The notes: a model not told the origin generated them from the letters alone. A DNA stretch of 64,000 bases from RPQJ01 sp963754535 (GCA_963754535.1 CAVWGG010000024.1:124001-188000); one strand, 5' to 3'; shown: positions 1 through 9,177, counted from the first letter of the stretch. Program-made: numbers and translations.

Positions 1-261
1 TGTGCATCAGCAATCAGGTTCTGTCACCGATTCGTGTTGGTGACCGCGCCGACGCCGACCTGCAGGCAGGCGCTCACCGGGCGAGCTTTCTACTGGAACT
101 TGCGGCAGGAGCCAACACGTTTCGGTAACAGAGCCAACAACGACTGCAGTGAGCAAGCCGCAGTCGTCGCGGAGTATCGCGGTGAGCTCACGGTCGACTT
201 GAGGGCATGGATCTTCAAGCCAGGCAGCATCACGCTGGGGTGGCATTTGTCGACGCTGCAT
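1..261. other. Non-coding lead-in, nothing recognised
   Basis: I find no convincing gene in this stretch. Open frames exist on both strands but have no ribosome binding site and no recognisable composition. A small inverted repeat (GTCACC at 24-29, GGTGAC at 39-44) is the only structure seen. The stretch ends at repeat copy A, which lies upstream of the multihaem cytochrome gene. Confidence 0.5.
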
Positions 262-422
262 GCGCCGTGCGAGCGGAATCGACGGCAGGATGCCGAATCT
301 CCAGCGATGGTTGACGTCGATTGCGGTCGCTCAGGCGCTGACTTGCAAGCGGCCGGTCCGGTGCCTTTCGCCGAGCGCGTATCTGCCTTTCCAAGCTCGG
401 GGAAAGGCACCGGACCGGCCGC
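262..422 (+). repeat. Two-hairpin repeat, copy A
   Basis: The first hairpin (262-338) opens with GCGCCGTGCGAG and closes with CGCTCAGGCGC; its inner arms (GCGGAATCGACG / CGTCGATTGCGG) pair with few mismatches. The second hairpin (349-422) has arms of about 27 bases, almost fully complementary, around the loop GCGTATCTGCCTTTCCAA. The same architecture recurs at 22107, 22403, 29007 and 29373. Here it lies in plus orientation about 120 bases upstream of the cytochrome start. I do not recognise the family; REP/BIME-like behaviour is inference. Confidence 0.85.
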
Positions 423-539
423 CTGCAACACCGTCGACATGCCAATGCGTGTCGTTCGCAGGCGCGAAAGGCGCGGTTGATCTGCCTCCCCGCTGACGTC
501 CAACTGGCACAAACAACAGATCGACGACAGCGGGGCGAC

Positions 540-2348
540 ATGCCGAGCCATACATTGTTCAAGAGTGCAGCGATTTGTGCCGCTGCGATGTTGGTGCTGG
601 CCGGCTGCGGTGGCGGTGGCGGTGGCGGCTCTTCTGGCGACTCTGACGGCGGAAGTTCGGGAGGTGGCGGCACTGGCGGCACTGGCGGAGGTGGCGGCGG
701 CGGCACTGGACAAACGCCTGTATACAAGATCCTCGCCACCAATGATCTCGGCATGCACTGCGTGGACGCGGATTTCTCGGTCTTCTCAATCCTCCCACCC
801 TACAACGTCGTCAATGCGCAGGTGATCCGCACCGACTCGACCGGCAAGCCAGCGCTCGTGAGCGACGGCGCCGTGACGCTGAACTACTCGGCAATCGCCG
901 ACGCCAACGGATCGATCAACAGCCGCAGCGTCGGCAAGACCAATTTCTGGCAGTACGCGGCGCGGGCCTACGGCGCGAATCTCGCTCCCGGCCAGGGCCT
1001 GAAAGGCCTGTACATGCCAGCCGATGCGACGACGGCGCAACAGACCGCATTCGCATGGAAGGCCACGAATGGTCTCTTCAAGGCCGAGGGAATTCCGATC
1101 ATTCCGACCGACGACGCAGGCCACAGCAACCGGTATCCGTTGATGCGACTGACGGCAGCCGACAAGACGAGCAGCCAGAACGTGGCGACGCTCGACGTCG
1201 TGCTGCCCGTGTCCGAGGAAACGACCTGTCGCGACTGCCACGCCACCGGCGGGCCCGCTGCGAAAGCGGGCAGCATCGCGTGGTCGACCGACGGCGACGT
1301 CGAAGTCCAGTCGCGGGAAAACGTCCTGCTGCTGCATGACAGTCGCATGGGCACGCAACTGATGGCTGCGAAACCGGTCCTGTGCGCGGGCTGTCACTAC
1401 TCCGCCGCGCTCGACCTGGCTGGCACCGGACCCGCGGGTGCGCAGCTGGGCCGTCCGACGATGTCGGCAGCGATGCACGCCTATCACAGCGGCAAGATGG
1501 TGACGGCAGCCGGTGTGCCGCTGGCGGATCACTTCGTAGCCCAAGGCGGTTCGCCCCCGTCGCCGGAAACACAGGCCTGCTATCTCTGCCATCCGGGCAA
1601 GACCACGCAATGCCTGCGCGGCGCGATGACCGATGCCGTGACCTGCCAGAACTGCCACGGCGACATGCGCGCGGTCGGCGGCGCGACGGCACTCGCAGCG
1701 GGCGGCAGCATCGACGGACAGAATGACGGCAAGGCGCGACGGCCCTGGATGGACCTCCCACGCTGCCAGTCCTGCCATACCGGCGACGCGTCGAGTCACC
1801 TGACGCTGGCCGACGCCTCGCTGATGGCAAGCGACGGGCTGCGCACCCTCGTTGCATTCCAGGTGGCGGACGCCGCGGCCTCGCCGCGACTGGCTGCGAG
1901 CAGTCGCTTTGCCGAGAATGCGAATACGCTGTTCCGCTACAGCAAGGGCCACGGCGGCGTGGCGTGCGAGGGCTGCCACAACAGCACGCACGCCATCTGG
2001 CCCAACCCGGTGGACCTGCACAACGACAACGTCGCGGCCAAGCAGCTGCAAGGCCACTCCGGCACGATCACGGAATGCACGACGTGCCATGGTGCCGGCA
2101 CGCTCGCGCTGACACTCGGAGGCCCGCACGGCATGCATGTCGTCGCCGACTCGCGCTGGACCCGCGGCGGACACGAATCGCTGGCCAAGCAGAACCGGCA
2201 GGCGTGTGCCGCGTGCCACGGCACGACGTTCCGCGGTACCGCGCTGTCACGCACGGCGGCGCCGAGGGACTGGGGTTCGCGCACCGTGGCCAAGGGCACG
2301 CAGGTCGGTTGCTACGACTGTCACAACGGGCCGAACGGCGGGGACTGA
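540..2348 (+). CDS. Nine-haem c-type cytochrome lipoprotein
   Basis: Predicted 602-residue secreted electron-transfer protein. The N-terminus is a lipoprotein signal with lipobox LAGC (Cys23), followed by a Gly/Ser linker to about residue 60. Nine CXXCH haem-binding motifs (CRDCH, CAGCH, CYLCH, CQNCH, CQSCH, CEGCH, CTTCH, CAACH, CYDCH) lie between about residues 230 and 595. The ATG at 540 is chosen because it starts the signal peptide directly; the frame is open about 20 codons upstream. The segment after the linker (beginning YKILATNDLGMHC) resembles a domain seen in other multihaem cytochromes (from memory). It is probably anchored to the outer membrane, in periplasmic or extracellular electron transfer; donor and acceptor cannot be read from the sequence. 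Confidence 0.88.
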   Translation: MPSHTLFKSAAICAAAMLVLAGCGGGGGGGSSGDSDGGSSGGGGTGGTGGGGGGGTGQTPVYKILATNDLGMHCVDADFSVFSILPPYNVVNAQVIRTDSTGKPALVSDGAVTLNYSAIADANGSINSRSVGKTNFWQYAARAYGANLAPGQGLKGLYMPADATTAQQTAFAWKATNGLFKAEGIPIIPTDDAGHSNRYPLMRLTAADKTSSQNVATLDVVLPVSEETTCRDCHATGGPAAKAGSIAWSTDGDVEVQSRENVLLLHDSRMGTQLMAAKPVLCAGCHYSAALDLAGTGPAGAQLGRPTMSAAMHAYHSGKMVTAAGVPLADHFVAQGGSPPSPETQACYLCHPGKTTQCLRGAMTDAVTCQNCHGDMRAVGGATALAAGGSIDGQNDGKARRPWMDLPRCQSCHTGDASSHLTLADASLMASDGLRTLVAFQVADAAASPRLAASSRFAENANTLFRYSKGHGGVACEGCHNSTHAIWPNPVDLHNDNVAAKQLQGHSGTITECTTCHGAGTLALTLGGPHGMHVVADSRWTRGGHESLAKQNRQACAACHGTTFRGTALSRTAAPRDWGSRTVAKGTQVGCYDCHNGPNGGD

Positions 2349-2370
2349 GGGTAGGAGCGGTCACCGGCCG

Positions 2371-2429
2371 TCCGGAGCCTTGCCCCGAGCGCGTGTCTGC
2401 CTTTCCAAGCTCGGGGCAGAGGCTCCGGA
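2371..2429 (+). repeat. Two-hairpin repeat family, copy B (long hairpin only)
   Basis: A 20-base left arm (TCCGGAGCCTTGCCCCGAGC) pairs with GCTCGGGGC...GGCTCCGGA around the loop GCGTGTCTGCCTTTCCAA. This is the family's loop in plus orientation. The GCGCC...GGCGC companion hairpin seen in the other copies is missing. The element sits between the convergent cytochrome and pilU-like genes, 22 bases after the cytochrome stop, so it may also end transcription. No T-tract follows it. Confidence 0.85.
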
Positions 2430-2465
2430 ACCGCCGTGCGCTGAATGGCCGGACGCGCCGACGAC

Positions 2466-3627
2466 TCAACCGAAGTTGATCTTGGCCTCGAGGTTGGTGC
2501 GCGAATCGGCGTTCGAGATCGCCTCCTCGAGCGTGACCTTGCCCTGCTTGTACAGGTCGAACAGCGCCGTATCGAAGCTCATCACGCCCTTCTCGCTGCT
2601 GCGGATCAGCGATTCCTTGACGCCGATGACGTCGCCTTTCTTGATCAGTTCCTGGACGTGCGGCGTGTTGAGCAGCACCTCGAGCGCGGCAACGCGCTTG
2701 CCATCCTTGCCCATCACCAGGCGCTGGGAAAGGATCGCCTTCAGGTACTGCGACAGGTCGAGGAAGATCTGCGAGTGCTGGTCGCGCGGGAACATGTTGA
2801 TGATGCGGTCGAGCGTCTCGGCCGCATTGTTCGCGTGCAATGTCGCAAGGCACAGGTGCCCGGTGCCGGCGAACGTCAGCGCGTACTCCATCGACTCACG
2901 GTCGCGGATTTCACCGATCAGGATGACGTCGGGCGCCGCGCGCATCGCGCTGCGCAGCGCGCGATGGAACGACTTGGTGTCGAGCCCCACCTCGCGCTGG
3001 TTGACGATGGATTTCTTGTTCCGGTGCAGGAACTCGATCGGGTCCTCGACCGTCAGGATGTGGTCGGACGACGTCTCGTTGCGGTAGTTGAGCATCGCCG
3101 CGAGCGAAGTCGACTTGCCCGAGCCCGTGGCGCCGACCATCAGGATCAGGCCGCGCTTGATCATGACCAGTTCTTTCATGATCATCGGCAGGCCGAGTTC
3201 CTCGAGCGAGGGCATGTCGGCCGTGATGTAGCGCAGCACCATCGCGGGATTGCCGCGCTGATGGAAGACCGCGATACGGAAGCGGCCGAGGCCCGGTTCC
3301 GAGATCGCGAAGTCGATCTCGAGTTCCTGCTGGAAGTAATCGATCTGTTCCTGGTTCATCAGGCCATAGGCGGCCTGCCGCACCTGGTCGGCCGTGAGGA
3401 CCTGCCTGTTGACCGGGATGATCTTGCCTTCGATCTTGATCTTGATCGGCGAGTTCGAGCTGAAGAACAGGTCGGACGCCTTCTTCTCGACCATCAGCTT
3501 GAACAGCGGCTTGGTGTTCAGCACGAAGCTGCGGGCGGTGTCGGCCCCCGACCATGCCGGTGTCGTTCAGCAGCCGCTCCTGCGGCGGCGACGTCGAGTC
3601 GAGGTCGGGCGTTTCGGTCGCCATCAT
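2466..3627 (-). CDS. PilT/PilU-family ATPase, third tandem copy (N-terminal frameshift)
   Basis: Type IV pilus retraction-type ATPase, PilU-like. It shows Walker A GATGSGKST, Asp box EDPIEF, Walker B IGEIRD and His box GTGHLCLATLHA. The uninterrupted frame begins at GTG 3524 and has no good start. A second frame begins at ATG 3627, which overlaps the upstream gene's stop as ATGA, and runs MATETPDLDSTSPPQERLLN. Removing one G from the G5 run (C5 on the plus strand, 3545-3549) joins the two into one protein with N-terminus ...MVGADTARSFVLNTKPLF. I therefore read one gene with a single-base insertion, probably a sequence error. It is the last gene of the pilT cluster. Confidence 0.85.
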
Positions 3628-4769
3628 TCCTCTTCCTCGAGAATCTTGAGCGCGCCGGACTCATCGATGTAAGCCGCCTTTTCGCGCTTGCTCTCGAGCT
3701 TGATGCGGAGGCGGATCTCGTTCTTCGAGTCGGCGTTGCGCAGCGCTTCTTCGTACGAAATTGTGCCCGACTCGAACAGTTCGAACAGCGCCTGGTCGAA
3801 GGTCTTCATGCCGAGCCGGTTCGACTTGGCCATGATCTCCTTGATGGCCGAGACCTCGCCGCGGAAGATCAGGTCCGCGATCAGCGGCGTGTTCAGCATC
3901 ACTTCCATCGCCGCGATGCGGCCCTTGCCGGCCTCGCGCGGGATCAGCCGCTGCGCGATCATCGCGCGGATGTTGAGCGAAAGGTCCATCAGCAACTGCT
4001 CGCGGCGGTCCTCCGGGAAGAAGTTGATGATGCGGTCCATCGCCTGGTTGGCGCTGTTGGCATGCAGCGTCGCGAGCACGAGGTGGCCCGTCTCGGCGAA
4101 CTGGATGCCGTATTCCATCGTCTCACGGTCGCGGATTTCGCCGATCAGGATCACGTCCGGCGCCTGGCGCAGCGTGTTCTTGAGCGCCATGTGCCAGCTT
4201 TCGGTATCGACCCCGACCTCGCGCTGCGTCACCACGCAGTTCTTGTGCGTGTGGACGTACTCGATCGGGTCCTCGATCGTGATGATGTGGCCGCGGGTCT
4301 TGTCGTTGCGGTAGTCGAGCATCGCGGCGAGCGACGTCGACTTGCCCGAGCCGGTGGCGCCCACCAGGATGCACAGCCCGCGCTTGGACAGCACGATTTC
4401 CTTGAGGATCGGCGGCAGTTCCAGCTCGTCGACCGTCGGCACCTTGATGTTGATGGTGCGCAGCACCGCGCCGGTGAGTCCCATCTGCACGAAGGCGCTG
4501 ACGCGGAAGCGGCCGATGCCCGGCGGGGCGATCGCGAAGTTGCACTCGCGCGTCGAGTCGAATTCCTTGGTCTGGCGATCGTTCATGATCGCGCGCACCA
4601 GCAGCTGCGCCTGCTCGGGCGACAGGGGCTGGTTGGTCTGCGGCTTGATCTCGCCGTCGATCTTGATTGCGGGCGGGAAGCCCGCGGTGATGAAGAGGTC
4701 CGAACCGTTGCGCTCGACCATGCGGCGCAGCAGGTCCTGCATGAGCTTGATGCCGGTATCACGATCCAT
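3624..4769 (-). CDS. pilU: PilU-like twitching motility ATPase
   Basis: 381-residue hexameric ATPase of the PilT/PilU group, acting at the inner-membrane base of the type IV pilus. It has an N-terminal PAS-like PilT domain, Walker A GATGSGKST, Asp box EDPIEY, Walker B IGEIRD and His box AETGHLVLATLHA. An acidic tail ends in EEEE. The start is ATG 4769, 30 bases after the pilT stop, and its stop overlaps the next ATPase start. The length and tail are closer to PilU than PilT. The third copy downstream is equally PilU-like, so assigning the symbol to this one is a judgement. Confidence 0.85.
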   Translation of the reverse strand: MDRDTGIKLMQDLLRRMVERNGSDLFITAGFPPAIKIDGEIKPQTNQPLSPEQAQLLVRAIMNDRQTKEFDSTRECNFAIAPPGIGRFRVSAFVQMGLTGAVLRTINIKVPTVDELELPPILKEIVLSKRGLCILVGATGSGKSTSLAAMLDYRNDKTRGHIITIEDPIEYVHTHKNCVVTQREVGVDTESWHMALKNTLRQAPDVILIGEIRDRETMEYGIQFAETGHLVLATLHANSANQAMDRIINFFPEDRREQLLMDLSLNIRAMIAQRLIPREAGKGRIAAMEVMLNTPLIADLIFRGEVSAIKEIMAKSNRLGMKTFDQALFELFESGTISYEEALRNADSKNEIRLRIKLESKREKAAYIDESGALKILEEEE

Positions 4770-4799
4770 GGTTCTTTACTTCCAGGCGACGGCCGTCGT

Positions 4800-5840
4800 C
4801 TAGAAGTCCTCCTTGTTCTGGGCGCGGAACCGCGCCTCTTCCTTGGTGATCAGCCCCTTCTGCAGGAGCTCCTTCAGGCACTGGTCGAGCGTCTGCATGC
4901 CGTTCTGCTGGCCGGTCTGGATCGCCGAGTACATCTGCGCGATCTTGCCTTCACGGATCAGGTTGCGGATGGCCGGCGTGCCGATCATGATCTCGTGCGC
5001 CGCGATGCGGCCGCCGCCGATGCGCTTCAGCAGGGTCTGCGAAATGACCGCGCGCAGCGATTCGGACAGCATCGCCCGGACCATTTCCTTTTCCGCCGCC
5101 GGGAACACGTCCACGACGCGGTCGATGGTCTTGGCGGCCGAACTCGTGTGCAGCGTGCCGAACACGAGGTGGCCCGTCTCGGCGCCGGTCAGCGCGAGGC
5201 GGATGGTTTCGAGGTCGCGCATTTCGCCGACCAGGATCACGTCGGGGTCTTCGCGCAGTGCCGAGCGCAGGGCCTCGCTGAACCCGAGCGTGTCGCGGTG
5301 GACTTCGCGCTGGTTCATGAGGCAGCGCTTCGACTCGTGCACGAACTCGATCGGGTCCTCGATCGTGATGATGTGGTCCGGGCGGTTGTCGTTGACGTAA
5401 TTGATCATCGCGGCGAGCGTCGTCGACTTGCCGGAGCCGGTGGGACCGGTGACGAGCACCAGGCCGCGCGGCTGCATCGCGATGTCCTTGAAGATCTTCG
5501 GCGCGTTCAGGTCGTCGAGCGACAGCACCACCGAAGGGATGTTGCGGAACACGGCGGCGGCGCCGCGGTTCTGGTTGAACGCGTTGACGCGGAAGCGCGC
5601 AAGCTTCGGAATCTCGAACGAAAAGTCCGTCTCGTAGAACTCTTCGTACGCCTTCCGTTGCTTGTCATTCATGATGTCGTACACCATGCTGTGCACTTCC
5701 TTGTGCGTCAGCGGCGGCATGTTGATCCGCTTCATGTCGCCATCGACACGGATCATGGGCGGCACGCCTGACGACAAGTGCAGGTCGGAGGCTTTGTTCT
5801 TGACGGCAAATGCCAGCAGCTGGGCAATGTCCACGGCCAT
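4800..5840 (-). CDS. pilT: Type IV pilus retraction ATPase PilT
   Basis: 346-residue PilT. It powers pilus depolymerisation in twitching motility. Seen: N-terminus MAVDIAQLLAFAVKNKASDL, Walker A GPTGSGKST, Asp box EDPIEF, Walker B VGEMRD, His box AETGHLVFGTLHT and the C-terminal AIRNLIREGK motif typical of PilT. The frame is open upstream to 6050, but homology starts at ATG 5840, which I chose. It is transcribed divergently from yggS, an arrangement common in gammaproteobacteria, and heads a three-ATPase series. Confidence 0.95.
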   Translation of the reverse strand: MAVDIAQLLAFAVKNKASDLHLSSGVPPMIRVDGDMKRINMPPLTHKEVHSMVYDIMNDKQRKAYEEFYETDFSFEIPKLARFRVNAFNQNRGAAAVFRNIPSVVLSLDDLNAPKIFKDIAMQPRGLVLVTGPTGSGKSTTLAAMINYVNDNRPDHIITIEDPIEFVHESKRCLMNQREVHRDTLGFSEALRSALREDPDVILVGEMRDLETIRLALTGAETGHLVFGTLHTSSAAKTIDRVVDVFPAAEKEMVRAMLSESLRAVISQTLLKRIGGGRIAAHEIMIGTPAIRNLIREGKIAQMYSAIQTGQQNGMQTLDQCLKELLQKGLITKEEARFRAQNKEDF

Positions 5841-5903
5841 CGTGTCGGCTCCCTTGGGCCTGCGAGCCGAATCCGGAAACGGACGGGTCTTGCAGGCCGG
5901 CAA

Positions 5904-5930
5904 AGTATAGATCAGCCCCTCGGACCCCAA
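5904..5930 (-). promoter_or_regulatory. Candidate pilT promoter
   Basis: Minus-strand -10 hexamer TATACT (5904-5909) with TTGGGG (5925-5930) upstream. The spacer of 15 bases is short, so the -35 assignment is weak. It is placed from sequence only, in the pilT-yggS divergent gap. Confidence 0.3.
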
Positions 5931-5931
5931 T

Positions 5932-6633
5932 ATGTTAACCGCTCCGCAGTTCTCACCCGCGGCACTGCAATCAGTGCGTGCGCGCATCGTTCGGGCCGCC
6001 GAACGCGCGGGGCGGGACCCGGGTTCGGTGCGCCTGCTGGCGGTCAGCAAGCTGCAGCCCGCGGCGCTGGTCCGGGCCGCGGCGGCGGCCGGACAAGCCG
6101 AATTCGGCGAGAACTACGTCCAGGAAGGAGTCGACAAGGTGGCGGCGCTCGCCGACGTGCCGGGCCTCGCCTGGCACTTCATCGGCCAGTTGCAGGGCAA
6201 CAAGACACGCGACGTCGCCGCGAGCTTCGATTGGGTGCACACCGTCGATCGCGAGCGGATCGCCTCGCGCTTGAGCGCCCAGCGCCCGCCGCAGGCGCCG
6301 CCGCTGCAGGTGCTGCTGCAGGTCAGGCTGGCCGACGAACCTGGCAAGGGGGGAGTCACTCCGGCGGAGGCCCCGGCATTGGCCGCCGTTGTCGCCGCCC
6401 TGCCCCACCTGCGATTGCGCGGCCTGATGTGCATCCCTGCGCCGGCGGAGGACATCGAGGAGCAACGGCGCCCGTTCCGGCAGCTGCGTGAGCTGATGGA
6501 TGCACTCAACGCCACCGGCCACCGCCTCGACACTTTATCCATGGGCATGAGCGACGACCTCGAGGCCGCCGTGCTCGAAGGCGCGACGATCGTCCGCGTC
6601 GGCACGGCAATTTTCGGACGCCGCCCGGGCTGA
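5932..6633 (+). CDS. yggS: PLP homeostasis protein YggS
   Basis: 233-residue member of the YggS/PROSC (PLPBP) family, a cytosolic single-domain alanine-racemase-like fold that binds pyridoxal phosphate and buffers vitamin B6 and amino-acid pools. The PLP lysine is Lys40 in LLAVSKLQP. Other family marks are FGENYVQE, WHFIGQLQGNK and the C-terminal LSMGMSDDLEAA...RVGTAIFG. It is the first gene of yggS-proC-yggT-yggU, a conserved order. Confidence 0.95.
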   Translation: MLTAPQFSPAALQSVRARIVRAAERAGRDPGSVRLLAVSKLQPAALVRAAAAAGQAEFGENYVQEGVDKVAALADVPGLAWHFIGQLQGNKTRDVAASFDWVHTVDRERIASRLSAQRPPQAPPLQVLLQVRLADEPGKGGVTPAEAPALAAVVAALPHLRLRGLMCIPAPAEDIEEQRRPFRQLRELMDALNATGHRLDTLSMGMSDDLEAAVLEGATIVRVGTAIFGRRPG

Positions 6634-6664
6634 CAGCGGCAGCAGGAGCAGGAGCAAGCACAGC

Positions 6665-7489
6665 ATGACGAACCGGATCGCTTTCGTGGGTGGCGGCAAC
6701 ATGGCGACGGGCCTGATCGGGGGTCTCATCGCGCGCGGCACGCCGCCTGCCGAGATCGTCGTTGCCGATCCGGAGGCCGCGCAGCGCTCGCGCCTCGAGC
6801 GCGATTACGGCGTGACGACGGTGACCGATGCGCCGTTGGCCGTTGCCGGTGCACGCACCGTGGTGCTAGCGGTGAAGCCGCAGCAGATGGCGCAGGTCGC
6901 CCGCTCGATCGCGGGCCAGGTGGCAGCCTCACGCGCGCTCGTCATTTCAGTGGCCGCGGGAATCCGGCTGCAGGACATCGCGCGCTGGCTGGGCCCGGGC
7001 GTGCCGCTGGTCCGCACGATGCCTAATCGACCCGCGCTGATCGGCGCAGGGATCACTGCGCTGTATGCCGCGCCCGAAGTCGATGCGCTGTCGCGCCAGA
7101 CAGCCGAGACGATCCTGGCCGCCTGCGGCCCGACGGTCTGGGTGCCCGACGAATCGCAGCTCGACGTCGTCACCGCGGTGTCCGGCAGTGGCCCGGCCTA
7201 TTTCTTCCTGTTGATCGAGTGCCTCGAAGCAGCCGGCATCCAGCTTGGACTCAATCCAGCGACGGCACGCAAACTCGCCATCGAGACGGCACGTGGTGCG
7301 GGACGCATGGCAGCCGAAGCACCCGAGCCGCCGGCCGAATTGCGCGCCCAGGTGACCTCGAAGGGCGGCACGACGGCCGCCGCGCTCGAGGTTCTGGAAG
7401 CCGCCGGCGTGCGTGGTATTTTTGCCGCGGCGGTCGCTGCCGGCGCGCGCCGCTCTACCGAACTCGCGCAGGAATTCGGCACGCTCTGA
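6665..7489 (+). CDS. proC: Pyrroline-5-carboxylate reductase
   Basis: 274 residues. Catalyses the NAD(P)H-dependent reduction of 1-pyrroline-5-carboxylate to proline. The N-terminal Rossmann fold has FVGGGNMATGLIGGL; the C-terminal dimerisation domain has the signature VSGSGPAYFF and the TSKGGTTAAAL segment. The ATG is 31 bases after yggS, preceded by an AG-rich stretch. The length matches the family. Confidence 0.96.
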   Translation: MTNRIAFVGGGNMATGLIGGLIARGTPPAEIVVADPEAAQRSRLERDYGVTTVTDAPLAVAGARTVVLAVKPQQMAQVARSIAGQVAASRALVISVAAGIRLQDIARWLGPGVPLVRTMPNRPALIGAGITALYAAPEVDALSRQTAETILAACGPTVWVPDESQLDVVTAVSGSGPAYFFLLIECLEAAGIQLGLNPATARKLAIETARGAGRMAAEAPEPPAELRAQVTSKGGTTAAALEVLEAAGVRGIFAAAVAAGARRSTELAQEFGTL

Positions 7490-7513
7490 CATCAACCCGA
7501 ACCGGAACCTTAA

Positions 7514-8038
7514 ATGCAGGCCCTCATCTTCATTCTCAACGCGGTGTTCTCGCTGGTCGTGATCGCGTTCCTGCTGCGCGTGCTGATGCCGCTCGTGCGC
7601 GCCGACTTCCGCAACCCGTTCGGCGAAGCGGTCCTGAAAGTGACGAACCCGCTGGTGCTGCCATTGCGCAAGTTCATGCCGCCCGGCAAGCGGCTGGATC
7701 CAGCTTCGGTCGTGGCGCTGCTGATCGTCCAGTTTGCGGGCACTGCTCTGCTCCGCGCCGTGGCAGGCGGTGGTTTCGGGCTGGAATCGCTCCTGCTGGG
7801 CGGCGTCTACGGCCTGCTGCACACCGTGCTGCAGTTCTACTTCTTCGCGGTGCTGATCTATGCCTTGCTCAGCTGGTTCGCGGGCGCGGCCTACAATCCG
7901 GCGGCGCAGATCCTGGGCAAGCTGGTTGAGCCGCTGCTCACCCCGATTCGGCGCGTCGTTCCGCCGTTGGGCGGACTCGACTTGTCGGCGGTCATCCTGC
8001 TGATCGCGCTGCAGGCGCTGCAGATCCTGCTGCGATGA
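7514..8038 (+). CDS. yggT: YggT family membrane protein
   Basis: 174-residue integral membrane protein with two YggT domains, each of two hydrophobic helices followed by a short basic loop (NPLVLPLRKFMPPGKRLD and EPLLTPIRRVVPPLGGLD). The function of YggT is not firmly known; it is commonly linked to membrane or cell-division-site organisation. It follows proC by 24 bases in the same operon. Confidence 0.92.
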   Translation: MQALIFILNAVFSLVVIAFLLRVLMPLVRADFRNPFGEAVLKVTNPLVLPLRKFMPPGKRLDPASVVALLIVQFAGTALLRAVAGGGFGLESLLLGGVYGLLHTVLQFYFFAVLIYALLSWFAGAAYNPAAQILGKLVEPLLTPIRRVVPPLGGLDLSAVILLIALQALQILLR

Positions 8039-8069
8039 GCCAGGCGGCGGCTCACGCCCGCCTGCACGC

Positions 8070-8378
8070 ATGACCGAACCACTGCGCCGCGACGGGTCGG
8101 ACTGGGTGCTCGACGTTCGCGTCCAGCCGCGCGCGTCGCGCACGGAATTTGCTGGCCTCTTCGGCGATCGGCTCAAGGTCCGGCTGAACGCACCGCCCGT
8201 CGATGGCCGCGCCAATGCGGCGCTGCTCGCCTTCATCGCCGCAGCCTGCGACCTGCCGAAGTCCCGTGTTTCGCTGGATGCCGGCCAGACCGGTCGCGAC
8301 AAGCGCGTCCGGTTGCACGACGTGGAGCGGATTCCTGCCGCACTGCAAAGCGCCCTGTCGGGCGCACGCGCAGGCTGA
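8070..8378 (+). CDS. yggU: YggU / DUF167 family protein
   Basis: 102-residue single-domain protein of unknown function. The family signature is the core VQPRASRTEF...GDRLKVRLNAPPVDGRANAALL. It closes the yggS-proC-yggT-yggU run, starting 31 bases after yggT. Confidence 0.92.
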   Translation: MTEPLRRDGSDWVLDVRVQPRASRTEFAGLFGDRLKVRLNAPPVDGRANAALLAFIAAACDLPKSRVSLDAGQTGRDKRVRLHDVERIPAALQSALSGARAG

Positions 8379-8514
8379 CACCGCGATCGCGGGCGGGATT
8401 ACGCTGACACGCACGTTACGTTCGCGGTAGATCCGGAGCTATAGTGAGTCGTGCTCGACTGCATCGAGCAACGGCCCTGCGCAACCCATGCGCCAAGTTC
8501 GGGAGGAACCTGCA

Positions 8515-9042
8515 ATGACTACTCCAGACGCCGGGAACCACGGTTCTTTTTCCGCGCGCTGCCGGCAAGCCGCAACCGCGATGGTCGCCGCCGTTGGCTT
8601 GCTGCTCGCGGCGGGTTGCGGACCAGACATCGACAAGCAACCGCAGACGGCCCGTCCCACGGAGGACACGCAGAAGGATTTCGGCGACCTCGAAATCCAC
8701 TACAACGCGATCCGCTCGGACCAGCTCACGCCGGAAGTGGCTCGCGCCTATGGCATCGAGCGCAGTCCGAACCGCGTGCTGCTGAACGTCGCGATGCTCA
8801 CGAAAACGCCTGGCGGCGCGGCAAAACCCGTCGATGGCACGGTGTCGGCCTCCGCGCACAACCTGAACGGACAGCTGAAGAGCCTGGCGATGCGACGCGT
8901 GCAGGAAGGACCGGCCGTGTATTTCATCGGCGAGGTCGGCATCAGCGGCGAAGAGATCCTCGTGTTCAACATCGACGTCGAGCCGGTCACCGGCGGCGGA
9001 CGGCGCACGGTGCAGTTCAAGCGCGAATTCTTCGGCGACTGA
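8515..9042 (+). CDS. DUF4426-type lipoprotein
   Basis: 175-residue predicted lipoprotein. The ATG at 8515 follows GGGAGGAA at good spacing, so I prefer it to the upstream in-frame ATG at 8488. A signal with lipobox LLAAGC (Cys35) is followed by a beta-rich domain (FGDLEIHYNAIRSDQLTPEVARAYGI...) typical of DUF4426. The family's role is unknown. It follows yggU in the same direction, as is often seen for DUF4426 genes. Confidence 0.82.
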   Translation: MTTPDAGNHGSFSARCRQAATAMVAAVGLLLAAGCGPDIDKQPQTARPTEDTQKDFGDLEIHYNAIRSDQLTPEVARAYGIERSPNRVLLNVAMLTKTPGGAAKPVDGTVSASAHNLNGQLKSLAMRRVQEGPAVYFIGEVGISGEEILVFNIDVEPVTGGGRRTVQFKREFFGD

Positions 9043-9177
9043 TTCGCCGCGGTACTAAAAAAAACGGTAAAAAACGGTTTCGACGTATTAACAACCCTAG
9101 TTTTCATGGTATTTTTCGCGTGCTGACAGACTAACCAGGGGCCAGCGGCCCGCAGCACAACTAGGAGATACATCAAG

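Noticed and set aside
262..422. Integron attC site
   Set aside because: attC sites have conserved ends and variable loops; these elements have a conserved loop and variable arms, and no integrase or cassette array is present.
2371..2429. Rho-independent terminator of the cytochrome gene
   Set aside because: The hairpin is strong but no T-tract follows on either strand, and the loop marks it as a member of the repeat family. It might still slow transcription.
2445..5771. 1108-codon open frame on the plus strand opposite pilT/pilU
   Set aside because: It is the mirror of three well-defined ATPase genes in high-GC DNA, has His/Arg/Asp-biased nonsense composition and no start signal.
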